From NCBI RefSeq assembly GCF_018618755.1, contig NZ_JACSMR010000001.1, positions 496,001 through 560,000 of the forward strand: a stretch of 64,000 bases of DNA, written 5' to 3'. The notes under the pieces were generated by a model. That model made no database searches. It saw only the letters and a program-made list of their open reading frames with translations, and was not told where the DNA came from. Source of the stretch: Exiguobacterium sp. s193. Lineage in GTDB: Bacteria > Bacillota > Bacilli > Exiguobacteriales > Exiguobacteriaceae. Each line of letters begins with the position of its first letter. Position 1 is the stretch's first letter. Positions 22,765 through 33,550 of the stretch are shown here, one piece after another. The translations under genes were made by a program, and so were the position numbers.

Positions 22765-23601
22765 TCAATTCGCCTCCCGTGTTGTTCCATCCAAGTAGCG
22801 GACGGCATTTTTCCGGACGACCATCATGACAAGACCGAAGATGATCAAACAAATCGAAACGATTTGTGCCGTCCGTAGTCCGTCACCCATCATTAAGCTA
22901 TCTGTCCGTAATCCCTCGATGTAGCAACGTCCGATCGAATACCAGACGAGATAGCCGAGGAAGACATAACCACGGCGTGGATTGAACTTCATCCGCCAGA
23001 CAATCAACAAGATGACACCGATGATGTTCCAAACACTTTCATAGAGGAACGTCGGTACATAATAAACACCGTCGATATACATTTGGTTGACGATCCAGTT
23101 CGGTAAGTGCAACGTATCTTGCAAGAACGTCCACGTCGTTTCGCCACCATGCGCCTCTTGGTTAAAGAAGTTCCCCCAGCGTCCGACCGCTTGACCGAAC
23201 AAAAGTGATGGTGCCAAGATATCGGCAATTTGCCAAAACGAAATCTTTTTCTTACGCGTATAGATGATGACCGTCAAAATCGCACCGATGATGGCACCGT
23301 GAATCGCAATTCCGCCTTGGCGGATGTTGATGATTTGATCGAGGTGTTGTCCATAGTATTGCCATTCGAAGGCAACATAATAGATCCGGGCACAGATGAT
23401 GCTGATCGGAATCGACCAGATGACGACATCGACCGCATATTCTTCGTTGAACCCAATCCGCTTCGATTCGAAGATGGCGATCATCAATCCGACGATCGCG
23501 CCTAAGGCGATGACGACACCATACCAATAGATTGGAATCGGACCGAGTTCAATCGCGACCCGATCGAATGTCGGTTGTACCGTTGCAAGTGTCCCCATCA
23601 T
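22765..23601 (-). CDS. lgt: Prolipoprotein diacylglyceryl transferase
   Basis: A 278-residue membrane enzyme that transfers diacylglycerol to the lipobox cysteine of prelipoproteins. Seven hydrophobic segments; conserved motifs [27 protein letters not shown] (the Lgt signature) and [10 protein letters not shown], and C-terminal GLRTDSL. Its start overlaps the hprK stop. Substrates in this window include the oligopeptide-binding lipoprotein and cytochrome c551. Confidence 0.96.
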   Translation of the reverse strand: MMGTLATVQPTFDRVAIELGPIPIYWYGVVIALGAIVGLMIAIFESKRIGFNEEYAVDVVIWSIPISIICARIYYVAFEWQYYGQHLDQIINIRQGGIAIHGAIIGAILTVIIYTRKKKISFWQIADILAPSLLFGQAVGRWGNFFNQEAHGGETTWTFLQDTLHLPNWIVNQMYIDGVYYVPTFLYESVWNIIGVILLIVWRMKFNPRRGYVFLGYLVWYSIGRCYIEGLRTDSLMMGDGLRTAQIVSICLIIFGLVMMVVRKNAVRYLDGTTREAN

Positions 23602-24539
23602 AGACCACCATTCCCGTCTTCAATCGCTTGCGCGAGACGTCCGGCGAATTCTTCTGCTGTGTTGATGCCCATATTTTTCAGGCGATAATTCATCGCCGCG
23701 ACTTCGATGATGACGGCGAGGTTACGCCCGGGACGAACCGGAATCGTCAAAAACGGAATTTCCGTATCGATGATTTGTAACGTCTCCTGGTCGAGCCCGA
23801 CCCGGTCATAGACTTTCGTTTGATCCCAAATTTCAAGATTACAGACGAGGCTGATTTTTTTATGCGACCGTACGGCACCTGCACCGAACAATGTCATGAC
23901 GTCGATGATGCCGATTCCTCGAATCTCAAGGAGGTGTTGGATCAACTTCGGAGCCGTCCCGACTAGAATACCGTCTCCGGTCTGACGAATTTCAACGGAG
24001 TCATCCGCAACAAGGCGGTGTCCGCGTTTGACGAGTTCGAGTGCCGTCTCGGATTTACCGACGCCACTGGCCCCTTTGATGAAGACGCCGACGCCATAAA
24101 TGTCGACGAGGACACCATGCATCGCCGTCGTCGGTGCGAGTTCCGCTTCGAGGAAGTTCGTGATTTGAGATTCGACCGATGTCGTATGTCCCTTCGTCGT
24201 CAAGAGCGGTACGTTCGTTTCGTCAGCTGCTTTGATGATTGCTTCCGGTACTTCAAACCCGCGCGTCACTAAAATCCCTGGTGTTTCATCTGTACAGAGG
24301 ACATTTGCCCGTTCGAGCTGTTCCTCATACGTCAGGTTGTTGAAAAACGTCAATTCTGTTTTCCCGAGGACTTGCAGACGTTCTGCTGGATAATACGCAT
24401 AATAACCAGCGAGGACGAGGCCTGGTCGACAGAGATCAGCCGTCAAAATTGGACGATGTAGTCCTTCTTCTCCGGTGACAATTTTTAAATTGAATTGCTT
24501 TACGATTTCAGCTGTTCGCACTTTTGCTTGCACGCTCAA
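23598..24539 (-). CDS. hprK: HPr kinase/phosphorylase
   Basis: A 313-residue bifunctional enzyme that phosphorylates and dephosphorylates Ser46 of HPr, the trigger for CcpA-mediated catabolite repression. Walker A GASGVGKS at residues 156-163, preceded by [10 protein letters not shown], and the signature [20 protein letters not shown] near residue 205 are intact. First gene of hprK-lgt-ppaX-yvoF. It links to the cre box at the rbs promoter in this window. Confidence 0.97.
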   Translation of the reverse strand: MSVQAKVRTAEIVKQFNLKIVTGEEGLHRPILTADLCRPGLVLAGYYAYYPAERLQVLGKTELTFFNNLTYEEQLERANVLCTDETPGILVTRGFEVPEAIIKAADETNVPLLTTKGHTTSVESQITNFLEAELAPTTAMHGVLVDIYGVGVFIKGASGVGKSETALELVKRGHRLVADDSVEIRQTGDGILVGTAPKLIQHLLEIRGIGIIDVMTLFGAGAVRSHKKISLVCNLEIWDQTKVYDRVGLDQETLQIIDTEIPFLTIPVRPGRNLAVIIEVAAMNYRLKNMGINTAEEFAGRLAQAIEDGNGGL

Positions 24540-24657
24540 TCAGCCCCTTTCACTTGAAGTATTGTACCATATTTTTGTTAAAATCAATGAATTCGATTAG
24601 AAGGGGAGTAACTTGGGGAAAGAATACAGTTAAGAATAAAACAAAGGAGGTTTTTTT

Positions 24658-25050
24658 ATGATGAATATGTCAGGTAGTGGCATCGGCTTAATCATTATCA
24701 TGATTTTAGTTGCGATTGTCGCCATCCTCGGTCTTGTCTATATCATCATCTCGTTGATTGACATGTGGAAGGCTTATTCGCGTGATCAAAATCAGACATC
24801 GCTCTTATTTTTCATCATCTCACTGGTCGGAATCGTGCTAAGTGGTCCATTTATTTCACTCATTCTCGCAATCGTCTTTTATTGGAACCGGGCGCGCAGC
24901 AAAAGTTGGATGGGAATCGGCTTAATCATTGCTTCCATCGTCCTAGCAATCATCGCCATCATCACGTTCATTTCATTCGGTTATGACATGAATAACTTTG
25001 ATCAGATGAATTGGGACGAACCGATGATGGATGAAGACTATAACTATTGA
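24658..25050 (+). CDS. Small multi-pass membrane protein, unknown
   Basis: A 130-residue hydrophobic protein with about three membrane segments (residues 8-35, 45-75, 84-108) and an acidic C-terminal tail rich in Met, Asp, Glu and Tyr (NFDQMNWDEPMMDED). AAAGGAGGTTTTTTT precedes the start. It is transcribed divergently from hprK and has its own terminator. I do not recognise the family. Confidence 0.75.
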   Translation: MMNMSGSGIGLIIIMILVAIVAILGLVYIIISLIDMWKAYSRDQNQTSLLFFIISLVGIVLSGPFISLILAIVFYWNRARSKSWMGIGLIIASIVLAIIAIITFISFGYDMNNFDQMNWDEPMMDEDYNY

Positions 25051-25053
25051 TTC

Positions 25054-25097
25054 AAAAAATCCCGTCTGCCTCTCACTGAAGAGGCAGACGGGATTTT
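25054..25097 (+). terminator. Terminator after the membrane protein gene
   Basis: AAAATCCCGTCTGCCTC / GAGGCAGACGGGATTTT, a 17-bp stem four bases after the stop. Confidence 0.9.
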
Positions 25098-25117
25098 AGC
25101 GTGTAATGGTGGCAATA

Positions 25118-25152
25118 GAAGCGTCTTTTTTTCGTTGCTTTCCTCGGGCGAA
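25118..25152 (-). repeat. Truncated GACTCC-type repeat, copy R7 (3' end only)
   Basis: On the minus strand TTCGCCCGAGGAAAGC is followed by AACGAAA and AGACGCTT, matching the 3' end of copies R3 and R4 including their particular outer arm. The 5' core with GACTCC and the matching 5' arm are missing. Confidence 0.7.
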
Positions 25153-25206
25153 AAGTTTCCAAAGTGATTAACCAGCATATGCACAAAGGGACATAGGTTT
25201 GCCTAC

Positions 25207-25252
25207 AAAAAGAAGGGATTGCCATCTAAAGTCGATGGGCAATCCCTTCTTT
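25207..25252 (-). terminator. Terminator after the DUF4097 gene
   Basis: AAAGAAGGGATTGCC / GGCAATCCCTTCTTT stem with an A/T tail on both sides; serves the minus-strand gene ending at 25273 and is nearly symmetrical. Confidence 0.82.
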
Positions 25253-25272
25253 GGTCTTTTTAAATGCGGAGT

Positions 25273-26376
25273 TTAGAACGCTTGCGGACTCAGGTGGACA
25301 CCATGTGTCACAGAAATCGTCCCTGTCTTCGTTTCCGCTTCGACTTCAATCTTCGGCGTGCGGTCACGACCCGAGATGAAATGCAGTTTACGGTTCACGA
25401 CATCTTTTTGATCGCGAATCACTTCCATCTCATCAAGGTTGCAGTTCAACCCACCAAAGTTCGTTTCAAGCTCGCCATACACTTCAGCGCCATGCGGCAA
25501 CATCAAGGCAATGCTTCCGGCAAGCGATGAAGCTTGAATCTTCGCATCATGCGCTGTTTTTAGTTCACAACGGACGTTTCCGTTTGCCGTCTTCAGCTCT
25601 GAACGTTCGAAAACACCGTTAGTTATGATTTGACCATTCGCCGTTTTCGCTTTTAACAGTTTGACTTCTGATTCTTCCACTTCAATCGAGCCATTCGCCG
25701 TCGAGGCTTTGAGGTCTTCACTGTACAGGTCACGGACATGAATCCGACCATTCGCTGTCATCAGTTGAACACTCGTCGCATCAAGCGACGATAACGTAAT
25801 CTCGCCGTTCAACGTCTGTAAGACGAACGACTCATAATGGCGACGCGGGACTTTCAAATGGAGCGTCGCACGGACGCGTTTGTCTTTCAAACGAATCGAT
25901 AGTGTGTTCGCGGAGACAGAGTGTTGGAGTGACGCCTGCAGTTGTTCGAGCGCCTGCTCCTCATTGACTTGGCGAAGCGGGCGACCCGTCACCGTCAATT
26001 CACACTCTTCTAAATCACTTGGTTCGACGATGGCATTGGCATTAAATAAATCCAGATGAATCGTCTCACCACTGAATGGGAACTGTTTGACATACGTGAC
26101 ATTCGGACCGGACGTCTGATTGAACGAAAGATCGCTCTCTTTAATCCGGTTAACGAGACCGTCAAAGGCAGACATCACTTTTGACGTCAGTGAGTCGACG
26201 GTATAATGATCGACGCGGTCATATTGTTCGGGCTCATCGACATACTTATGATCACTTGCAGTCGTCGGGCGTTGATCGATGGCTTCGAGACGTTCGAGCT
26301 TATCGAGTGCCTCGTCAATCGTCAACTTTCCTTCTTTTACTTGTTCAAGTATCAATTGGCGCATATCTTGTTTCAT
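25273..26376 (-). CDS. DUF4097 beta-helix protein (YvlB-like)
   Basis: A 367-residue protein. Start chosen at 26376 (GGAGGGGA is 9-10 bases upstream). Residues 4-30 are a short helical domain (LILEQVKEGKLTIDEALDKL) like that of YvlB and SHOCT-type proteins; from about residue 200 a DUF4097-type repetitive beta-strand region carries recurring TANGxI/TANGxV units (LMTANGRIHV, ASTANGSIEV, AKTANGQII, LKTANGNVRC). The repeat every 20 or so residues predicts a right-handed beta-helix. B. subtilis has yvlB near uvrA and hprK, supporting orthology. No membrane segment; function unknown, possibly envelope stress. Confidence 0.82.
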   Translation of the reverse strand: MKQDMRQLILEQVKEGKLTIDEALDKLERLEAIDQRPTTASDHKYVDEPEQYDRVDHYTVDSLTSKVMSAFDGLVNRIKESDLSFNQTSGPNVTYVKQFPFSGETIHLDLFNANAIVEPSDLEECELTVTGRPLRQVNEEQALEQLQASLQHSVSANTLSIRLKDKRVRATLHLKVPRRHYESFVLQTLNGEITLSSLDATSVQLMTANGRIHVRDLYSEDLKASTANGSIEVEESEVKLLKAKTANGQIITNGVFERSELKTANGNVRCELKTAHDAKIQASSLAGSIALMLPHGAEVYGELETNFGGLNCNLDEMEVIRDQKDVVNRKLHFISGRDRTPKIEVEAETKTGTISVTHGVHLSPQAF

Positions 26377-26484
26377 GAACATTCCCCTCCTATTTTCTGA
26401 ACACATGGTGACACAGGAAAACTTACTCACTCTTTCGTTCTACTTCCCTTACTTCCCTTTTACGAATCCTCACTCAAAAAAGTT

Positions 26485-29349
26485 TCATGATTCGATCCGG
26501 GCAGCGTCACGTTCTAAAACAGGTGCCAAGTAGTGACCCGTGTAGGATTCCTTGACGCGCGCGATCTCTTCCGGTGTTCCGGTCGCGACGATCACTCCGC
26601 CCCCATCGCCACCTTCTGGACCAAGATCAATCAAGTAGTCTGCCGTTTTGATGACATCAAGATTATGCTCGATGACGAGAACTGTGTCGCCGTTGTCGAC
26701 GAGGCGTTGCAAGACTTTTAAGAGCCGGGCGATATCGTGGACATGAAGCCCCGTCGTCGGTTCATCAAGAATATAAATCGTTTTCCCCGTCGACCGCTTA
26801 TGGAGTTCCGACGCGAGTTTGACACGTTGGGCTTCCCCACCGGATAGTTCCGTCGCCGGTTGTCCGAGACGCATGTACGTCAAGCCGACGTCGGCAATCG
26901 TTTGAAGTTTCCGACTGATTTTAGGAATTTTTTCGAAGAAGACGAGCGCATCCTCGACCGTCATCTCAAGCACGTCAGAAATCGTTTTGCCTTTATATTT
27001 CACTTCGAGTGTCTCGCGGTTATACCGTTTCCCGTGACAGACTTCACACGGCACATAGACGTCCGGTAAGAAGTGCATCTCGATTTTGATGATTCCGTCC
27101 CCGCGGCATGCTTCACACCGGCCACCTTTGATATTGAAGCTGAAACGTCCTTTTTTATAACCACGGAGTTTCGCTTCGTTCGTCGAAGCAAACACGTCAC
27201 GAATGTCATCAAAGACACCGGTATAGGTCGCCGGGTTCGAACGTGGTGTCCGACCGATCGGTGACTGATCAATATCAATCACTTTATCGATTTGGTCAAG
27301 TCCCGTAATCCCTTTATGGGCACCCGGCTTTTCTTTCGCTCGGTTCATTTCGTGGGCAATCGTCTTGTAGAGAATTTCATTGATTAAAGTCGATTTCCCC
27401 GATCCAGATACCCCTGTCACAGCAACGAACAAACCGAGCGGAATGTCGACGTCGACGTTTTTCAAGTTGTTTTCAGATGCTTTCTTGATCCGTAACGCCC
27501 GACCGTCCGGTTGTTTCCGTTCAGTCGGCACAGGAATGAATTTTTTCCCGGACAGGTATTGTCCCGTCAATGAATTGGCGTCATTCATCAATTCTTCCGG
27601 ACGCCCCGCTGCCGTGACGAAACCACCATGGTCACCGGCTCCTGGTCCGATATCGATTAAATAATCAGCTGCCATCATCGTATCTTCATCATGTTCGACG
27701 ACGATTAACGTATTCCCGAGATCGCGCATCGTTTTCAGCGTACTGATCAAACGGTCGTTATCACGTTGATGTAAGCCGATCGACGGTTCGTCGAGAACGT
27801 ACAGGACACCCGTTAAGCGGGAACCGATTTGTGTTGCGAGACGAATCCGTTGTGCTTCTCCACCAGATAATGTCCCGGCCGCACGCGAAATCGTCAAATA
27901 GTCGAGACCAACGTTTTCGAGGAATGAGGACCGTTCGTGAATCTCTCGGACGATCATCCGGGAAATCGTTTGGTCTTTTTCCGACAGCTTTTCAGGCAAT
28001 TCTTCAAACCAAACGACCGCTTGTTTGACCGACATCTTCGTCACTTCTCCGATATGGATGCCAGATACTTTAACAGCAAGTGATTCACGTTTCAGACGGT
28101 GTCCCTTACAAGTTGGACATGCTTTTTTCGCCATGTATCCTTCCATCTGTTCGCGAATGTAATCGGATGACGTCTCTTTGAAACGGCGTTGTAGGTTATT
28201 TAAGACCCCTTCAAAGAACAAGTCCGTGTTCCGGACCATCCCGAAATCATTTTCATAGCGGAAGTGAATTTCTTCTTTTGAACTTCCGTTTAAGATGATG
28301 TCACGCTGTTCCTCAGGCAACTGATCGAACGGTGTATCCATATCGATCGTAAAGTGTTCACAGACCGCTTTGAGCAACTGCGGATAATATTGTGAACTCG
28401 TTGGTTCCCAGGCGACGATCGCTCCTTCGTTGAGCGTCTTATCCGGATGTGGCACAACGAGGTCGGCATCGACCTCAAGCTTAGTCCCAAGTCCGTCACA
28501 CGACGTACAGGCACCGAACGGCGAGTTGAACGAGAACATCCGTGGTTCGAGCTCGCCGATTGAGAATCCACAAATCGGACAAGCATGGTGCTCACTGAAA
28601 AGTAACTCATTGCCATCCATCGTATCGACGATGACACGACCATCTGCGAGTCGAAGTGCCGTCTCAAGCGAATCAGCAAGCCGTGATTCGACGTCTGGAC
28701 GAACGACGACACGGTCGACGACGACTTCAATCGAATGTTTCTTGTTTTTTTCGAGTTCGATGTCATCCGTCAAATCAATCGTTTCCCCGTTGACGCGGAC
28801 ACGGACGAACCCTTCTTTTTTTAAGTCCTCGAAGACTTTAACATGTGCCCCTTTTCGACCGGAGACGATTGGCGCTAAAATTTGCAGGCGTGACCGTTCC
28901 GGTAGTTCCATCACCTGGTCGACCATCTGACTGATCGTTTGACTCGAGATTTCGATGCCATGATTCGGACAGATCGGTTTGCCGATCCGTGCATAGAGCA
29001 ACCGCAAATAATCATAAATCTCCGTCACTGTCCCGACCGTCGAACGCGGGTTTTTACTCGTCGTTTTTTGGTCAATCGAAATCGCAGGACTGAGTCCTTC
29101 AATCACGTCGACGTCTGGTTTGTCCATCTGACCGAGGAATTGACGCGCATAGGCAGAGAGACTTTCGACATACCGTCGTTGGCCTTCCGCATAAATCGTA
29201 TCGAACGCGAGTGACGATTTCCCGGAGCCCGATAAGCCCGTCAAGACGACGAGCTGATCGCGTGGAATTTCGACATCGATGTTTTGAAGGTTATTGACGC
29301 GAGCGCCCTTGATGATAATCTTGTTTTTCTTGTCTCCCAACTTAGGCAC
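26485..29349 (-). CDS. uvrA: Excinuclease ABC subunit A
   Basis: A 954-residue DNA damage-recognition ATPase of nucleotide excision repair. Two ABC modules, with Walker [10 protein letters not shown] near residue 38 and GVSGSGKST near residue 642, signature LSGGEAQR in both, and zinc-finger pairs CPIC and [18 protein letters not shown]. Overlaps the uvrB stop by eight bases, so the two are coupled as in B. subtilis; likely SOS-induced through the box ahead of uvrB. Confidence 0.98.
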   Translation of the reverse strand: MPKLGDKKNKIIIKGARVNNLQNIDVEIPRDQLVVLTGLSGSGKSSLAFDTIYAEGQRRYVESLSAYARQFLGQMDKPDVDVIEGLSPAISIDQKTTSKNPRSTVGTVTEIYDYLRLLYARIGKPICPNHGIEISSQTISQMVDQVMELPERSRLQILAPIVSGRKGAHVKVFEDLKKEGFVRVRVNGETIDLTDDIELEKNKKHSIEVVVDRVVVRPDVESRLADSLETALRLADGRVIVDTMDGNELLFSEHHACPICGFSIGELEPRMFSFNSPFGACTSCDGLGTKLEVDADLVVPHPDKTLNEGAIVAWEPTSSQYYPQLLKAVCEHFTIDMDTPFDQLPEEQRDIILNGSSKEEIHFRYENDFGMVRNTDLFFEGVLNNLQRRFKETSSDYIREQMEGYMAKKACPTCKGHRLKRESLAVKVSGIHIGEVTKMSVKQAVVWFEELPEKLSEKDQTISRMIVREIHERSSFLENVGLDYLTISRAAGTLSGGEAQRIRLATQIGSRLTGVLYVLDEPSIGLHQRDNDRLISTLKTMRDLGNTLIVVEHDEDTMMAADYLIDIGPGAGDHGGFVTAAGRPEELMNDANSLTGQYLSGKKFIPVPTERKQPDGRALRIKKASENNLKNVDVDIPLGLFVAVTGVSGSGKSTLINEILYKTIAHEMNRAKEKPGAHKGITGLDQIDKVIDIDQSPIGRTPRSNPATYTGVFDDIRDVFASTNEAKLRGYKKGRFSFNIKGGRCEACRGDGIIKIEMHFLPDVYVPCEVCHGKRYNRETLEVKYKGKTISDVLEMTVEDALVFFEKIPKISRKLQTIADVGLTYMRLGQPATELSGGEAQRVKLASELHKRSTGKTIYILDEPTTGLHVHDIARLLKVLQRLVDNGDTVLVIEHNLDVIKTADYLIDLGPEGGDGGGVIVATGTPEEIARVKESYTGHYLAPVLERDAARIES

Positions 29350-31309
29350 CTGCTTTCAATTCTAATATAAGATCGCGAAGCTCTGCCGCTCGCTCGAACT
29401 GCATGTCTTTCGCTGCTTGTCGCATCTCTTGATCCAACTGTTCGAGTAACGTTTCCCGCTCCGGTTTTTTCAATTTGTTGAACTTCTCAAGTTTTTCGAC
29501 CGTATCATCACTTTCAATCGTCGTACTGATGACACCACGGACATCTTTTTGAATCGTTTTCGGCGTGATGCCATGTTCTTTATTGAACGCGAGCTGAATG
29601 TTTCGCCGACGTTCCGTCTCATCCATCGCCCGTTGCATCGAATCCGTGATTTTATCCGCAAACAAGACAACGTGTCCTTCCGAGTTCCGGGCAGCCCGAC
29701 CAATCGTCTGGATCAACGATCGCTCCGAACGCAAGAACCCTTCTTTATCTGCATCGAGAATCGTCACGAGTGATACTTCTGGAATATCAAGTCCTTCACG
29801 AAGTAAGTTGATTCCGACGAGGACGTCATACTTCCCAAGCCGCAGATCACGAATGATTTCGATCCGTTCAAGCGTCTTGATTTCCGAGTGCATGTAGTTG
29901 ACTTTAACACCATGCTCTTTCAAATAATCCGTCAAGTCTTCCGACATTTTTTTCGTCAGTGTCGTCACAAGCACCCGTTCGTTTTTGGCGACACGCTCCC
30001 GGATGTTGTCCATCAAGTAATCGATTTGTCCCGTGATCGGATGAATCTCGATTGTCGGGTCAACGAGTCCCGTCGGACGGATGATTTGTTCGACCATCTC
30101 TTTTGAGTGCTCCATCTCATACGGTCCTGGTGTCGCTGAAATATAAATCGCCTGACTGACCTTCTCCTCGAACTCTTCAAAACGAAGCGGCCGGTTATCT
30201 TTTGCTGAAGGCAGACGGAATCCATGATCGACGAGCACTTGTTTCCGCGCTTGGTCCCCGTTGTACATTCCGCGGATTTGCGGCAATGTAACGTGAGACT
30301 CATCCGCGACAAGCAAGAAGTCCTTCGGGAAGTAATCGATCAGCGTATAGGGTGTCGATCCTTCCGGCATCAAGTTTAAATGACGGGAATAGTTTTCAAT
30401 CCCTGAGCAATAACCCATTTCGCGCATCATCTCGAGGTCATAGTTCGTCCGTTGCTCGAGGCGTTGGGCTTCGAGTAACATGTTGTCTTCACGCATCTTC
30501 GCGAGTTGTGTTTCAAGCTCGACTTCAATGTTTGCAATCGCTTTTTGAAGACGTTTGTCCCCCGTCACGAAGTGGGATGCCGGGAAGATTGAAATATGCT
30601 CACGGTCGGCGATGATTTCACCCGTCAATGGGTCCATATCACGAATCCGTTCGATTTCGTCACCGAAAAACTCGACGCGGACACACTGCTCGTCTCGTGA
30701 CGCCGGGAAAATCTCAACGACGTCACCCCGGACACGAAAACGTCCGCGCTGGAAGTCGATATCATTACGTTCATATTGAATGTCAATCAATCGACGGAGC
30801 ATCTCGTTACGCCCCATCTCATTCCCGACACGAAGGGACAAGACATGATTGTTGTATTCTTCCGGGTTACCGAGACCGTAGATACAGGATACGGAGGCAA
30901 CGATCAAGACGTCATCCCGCTCAAATAAAGCAGACGTCGCCGAGTGACGGAGTTTATCGATTTCATCGTTGATGGACGAGTCTTTTTCGATAAACGTATC
31001 CGTCGACGGAACGTACGCTTCCGGTTGGTAGTAATCATAGAAACTGACGAAGTATTCGACGGCATTGTTCGGGAAGAATTCCTTGAACTCTGAATACAGT
31101 TGTCCCGCAAGCGTCTTGTTATGCGCAAGCACGAGCGTCGGTTTTTTTATCTCCTTGATGACGTTCGAAACGGTGAACGTTTTTCCGGTTCCGGTTGCCC
31201 CGAGCAACGTCTGGTGTCGCTCTCCGTTCTTGACGCCAGCAATCAATTGCTGAATCGCGGTCGGCTGGTCACCGCCCGGTTCAAATGGTGACACTAACTC
31301 AAAATCCAT
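29342..31309 (-). CDS. uvrB: Excinuclease ABC subunit B
   Basis: A 655-residue helicase-like subunit of the UvrABC excinuclease. The ATG at 31309 ([19 protein letters not shown]) follows AGGGGGAAG and matches homologues better than the longer frame. Walker [10 protein letters not shown], the beta-hairpin region [18 protein letters not shown], helicase motif [10 protein letters not shown] with TIGRAARN, and the C-terminal UVR motif ([22 protein letters not shown]-type) are in order. First gene of uvrB-uvrA. Confidence 0.98.
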   Translation of the reverse strand: MDFELVSPFEPGGDQPTAIQQLIAGVKNGERHQTLLGATGTGKTFTVSNVIKEIKKPTLVLAHNKTLAGQLYSEFKEFFPNNAVEYFVSFYDYYQPEAYVPSTDTFIEKDSSINDEIDKLRHSATSALFERDDVLIVASVSCIYGLGNPEEYNNHVLSLRVGNEMGRNEMLRRLIDIQYERNDIDFQRGRFRVRGDVVEIFPASRDEQCVRVEFFGDEIERIRDMDPLTGEIIADREHISIFPASHFVTGDKRLQKAIANIEVELETQLAKMREDNMLLEAQRLEQRTNYDLEMMREMGYCSGIENYSRHLNLMPEGSTPYTLIDYFPKDFLLVADESHVTLPQIRGMYNGDQARKQVLVDHGFRLPSAKDNRPLRFEEFEEKVSQAIYISATPGPYEMEHSKEMVEQIIRPTGLVDPTIEIHPITGQIDYLMDNIRERVAKNERVLVTTLTKKMSEDLTDYLKEHGVKVNYMHSEIKTLERIEIIRDLRLGKYDVLVGINLLREGLDIPEVSLVTILDADKEGFLRSERSLIQTIGRAARNSEGHVVLFADKITDSMQRAMDETERRRNIQLAFNKEHGITPKTIQKDVRGVISTTIESDDTVEKLEKFNKLKKPERETLLEQLDQEMRQAAKDMQFERAAELRDLILELKAGA

Positions 31310-31348
31310 CGTTAACTTCCCCCTCATCACGTTTAAAAATCTATCTCT

Positions 31349-31376
31349 ATTGTATCACTTTACGAACAAACATTCG
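31349..31376 (-). promoter_or_regulatory. uvrB promoter -10 and LexA-like box
   Basis: Minus-strand -10 TACAAT (31349-31354) with a weak -35 around 31372-31377. CGAACAAACATTCG (31363-31376) differs by one core base from the Gram-positive LexA consensus CGAACATATGTTCG and overlaps the spacer and -35, a position expected for SOS repression. Confidence 0.72.
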
Positions 31377-31723
31377 ATTATGAAGTGCTCCTTCTAGGAA
31401 GTTACCCGTTTTTCGGAAAAAGAAAAAGTCTTAGTACGGATTCCTTCCGAAAATTGAGGGATGCCTCAAGACATAACACTGACGGGATGAACAAAGAAAA
31501 AAACGTTTGGGTTGCTCCATCTGATGCCTCACATTTGCTAACAACCCCTATCACGGATGTAATAGGGCTAGACTGTAGATAATCTCTTATGAAAAACGAA
31601 CTTTCTATATCGAGATGCGATTAGTTCGCGCTTCCCTGTCTCGCCTCGTCTTTAAAACGATTGGAGACGGATTGCGCTCTAAACCGTCTGCCATCCCGGA
31701 TTTGCGTCACGACGTTACCTAAA

Positions 31724-31871
31724 AAGCGTCACATTTCGTTGACTCCTACGGGAAAAAGTGCGTTTTTAACGCACGTTCAGAGGCAGGCAAGACCCTGCTC
31801 ATTGTCCGTGAGGATCAAGGAGCAACGGCTTGCGCCTCGCCCGAGGAAAGCAACGAAAAACGAAGACGCTT
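31724..31871 (+). repeat. GACTCC-type hairpin repeat, copy R3
   Basis: Outer arms AAGCGTC..TTTCGTTG and CAACGAAA..GACGCTT enclose the core: GACTCCTACGGGAAAAAG, hairpin GTGCGTTTTTAACGCAC, AGGCAGGCAAGACCC and CGCCTCGCCCGAGGAAAGC. Confidence 0.85.
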
Positions 31872-31902
31872 GTATTACTCCATACAATGTCGTCATCTAT
31901 AC

Positions 31903-31936
31903 ATAAAAAAAACCCTATCACAAAGGTGATAGGGGT
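31903..31936 (-). terminator. Probable distal terminator of minJ
   Basis: Minus-strand stem CCCCTATCACC / GGTGATAGGG-type (CCTATCAC with GTGATAGG) followed by eight Ts. Confidence 0.65.
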
Positions 31937-32151
31937 TGCAGCGTGTAGACAAACTCTTATGAAGCGTGAACATGCGATAACGAGAGACAATCCGTTTGTC
32001 TCGCCTCGTCTTCTAAGCGGTAATCTTCCGCGCCGCTACAACAAAGCTGCAGGGTCGCGACCGATTGTTTTTCGCGGTTCTAAGCGATTCGAGACGGATT
32101 GCGCCCTAAACCGTCTGCCATCCCGGCTTTGCGTCACGACGTTTACCTAAA

Positions 32152-32299
32152 AAGCGTCACATTTCGTTGACTCCTACGGGGAAAAGTGCGTTTTTAACGC
32201 ACGTTCAGAGGCAGGCAAGACCCTGCTCATTGTCCGTGAGGATCAAGGAGCAACGGCTTGCGCCTCGCCCGAGGAAAGCAACGAAAAATGAAGACGCTT
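32152..32299 (+). repeat. GACTCC-type hairpin repeat, copy R4
   Basis: Almost identical to R3, 428 bases further on, with the same arms AAGCGTC..TTTCGTTG / CAACGAAA..GACGCTT; the few differences include one base in GGGGAAAAG and one in the 3' arm spacer. Confidence 0.85.
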
Positions 32300-32367
32300 G
32301 TATTGCTCCATCCACTGCCCCTTATACGCTATCCCCCCCTACCACGGATGTGATAGAGGGTGTCTGT

Positions 32368-33531
32368 TTATTGCAATGTCCGGATTTTCGTCCGGCGATT
32401 TCCCGGCTCACTGACGAACATGATGCCGAGTTCATGATGATCTTGTTCATAAAAGGCACGTTGCGCAAACCGGACGTCCCCGTTATGGTTCATCACCTCA
32501 AGACGTAAGTATGGTTTGTGCCGCTGAATCGCTTCATAGAAACTGACTTCTGAATCAACGAAATCACCGTTGACCTTATAGATCGCCTCTCCGGGAACGA
32601 GCCCCATTTCTGACGCCGGCAATCCCGGGAACGTACCAAGGATGACGACGCCACGTTTCCCGTTCAGGAAGATCGGCGTCTGTGAACGGTTCAATCGTTT
32701 GACCCGCTGGTGCAAGACGATATGCAGAAGCAATAGCACCGGGAGTCCGTATAACCATTCTTCACGCCCCGTTACATAGGCGCCGAGCGTCAACAATACG
32801 GCGAGGAGTAACGTAATGATCCGACTCTGGACGATCGGACGCATCAACTCAGCCGGTAGTTTACCCGTGAAGAGAAAACTAAAGCCAAGCGGGAAGAACA
32901 GAACGAGCGGAACGTATTCCGGGAAAGCGAACCGCGGAAACCATTCTTCGAGGCTGCTCCCCGGAACGATGACGAGCAACGGGATTAACCAAAGCTTGTT
33001 CGCTGACAATCCGCCGATGAAGCGCCCCCGTTTCGACAGGACGAGTGACGGCGATAAGTTCTTCCGTCCACGCCACGTGACGAGCACGAGTTCTGCGACG
33101 AGCGTGAGCGTCGCAAGCAAGAGGAACGTCGTTGCATTAACTTCTTTCACGCCGTCCACCCGCTCGTCCGTCACGAACCACACGAGTAGCGCAAGCACCG
33201 TCAATGGCCAGAGCGGCAGATTAAAGCGGACGACCCCAATCACTAATGTCACGGCGGCGAGCAGTGTGAACGCCGCGATGAACAACGGCGTCAACGTCAC
33301 GCCTAAACTTAAGCTGATGGCAGAGAGAACGATCCCAACGAGAAGACCCGGGAAGAACGTCTCCAACACATCGGTTCGTTGACCACGTGCTTTCGAGCGG
33401 AATAAATTACGCTCCCGTCTGACACGACGGATACCAATTACGACACTGACTAAAATAGCTAACCACAAGATTGGATTAGCGAAAAAACTAATCACCGTCC
33501 AACCGATTCCATCGAATAATTCCACGCCCAT
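32368..33531 (-). CDS. minJ: Cell-division topology factor MinJ (membrane PDZ protein)
   Basis: A 387-residue protein with about eight membrane segments in residues 10-270 and a C-terminal PDZ domain (about 285-365: RGVVILGTFPGLPASEMGLVPGE-type core GLPASEMGLVPGEAIYKVNG). Topology, length and its place directly upstream of ctpB match B. subtilis MinJ (YvjD, 397 residues), which bridges DivIVA and MinD to restrict division to midcell. An S1C-like or RseP-like protease is excluded by the absence of catalytic motifs. Confidence 0.85.
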   Translation of the reverse strand: MGVELFDGIGWTVISFFANPILWLAILVSVVIGIRRVRRERNLFRSKARGQRTDVLETFFPGLLVGIVLSAISLSLGVTLTPLFIAAFTLLAAVTLVIGVVRFNLPLWPLTVLALLVWFVTDERVDGVKEVNATTFLLLATLTLVAELVLVTWRGRKNLSPSLVLSKRGRFIGGLSANKLWLIPLLVIVPGSSLEEWFPRFAFPEYVPLVLFFPLGFSFLFTGKLPAELMRPIVQSRIITLLLAVLLTLGAYVTGREEWLYGLPVLLLLHIVLHQRVKRLNRSQTPIFLNGKRGVVILGTFPGLPASEMGLVPGEAIYKVNGDFVDSEVSFYEAIQRHKPYLRLEVMNHNGDVRFAQRAFYEQDHHELGIMFVSEPGNRRTKIRTLQ

Positions 33532-33550
33532 TCAGACCTCTTTCTATGAT

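Larger units (their letters stand above)
31545..32362. repeat. Tandemly duplicated repeat region between uvrB and minJ
   Basis: The 1-kb gap 31377-32367 has no credible gene. It holds three CCTATCAC..GTGATAGGG hairpins (about 31545, 31911 and 32336) that alternate with two near-identical GACTCC repeats, R3 and R4. The two units (about 31545-31910 and 31911-32335) also share ACTCTTATGAA, TGTCTCGCCTCGTCTT and GAGACGGATTGCG with the following sequence; the second has an extra stretch of about 60 bases at 32025-32085. The hairpin at 31903-31936 is followed by eight Ts on the minus strand and could terminate minJ transcripts. Confidence 0.78.

Noticed and set aside
31385-32508. Several 60-113-codon plus-strand frames in the uvrB-minJ gap
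   Set aside because: They repeat each other because the DNA is duplicated, cross the hairpin repeats, and the last runs into minJ antisense; no ribosome sites.
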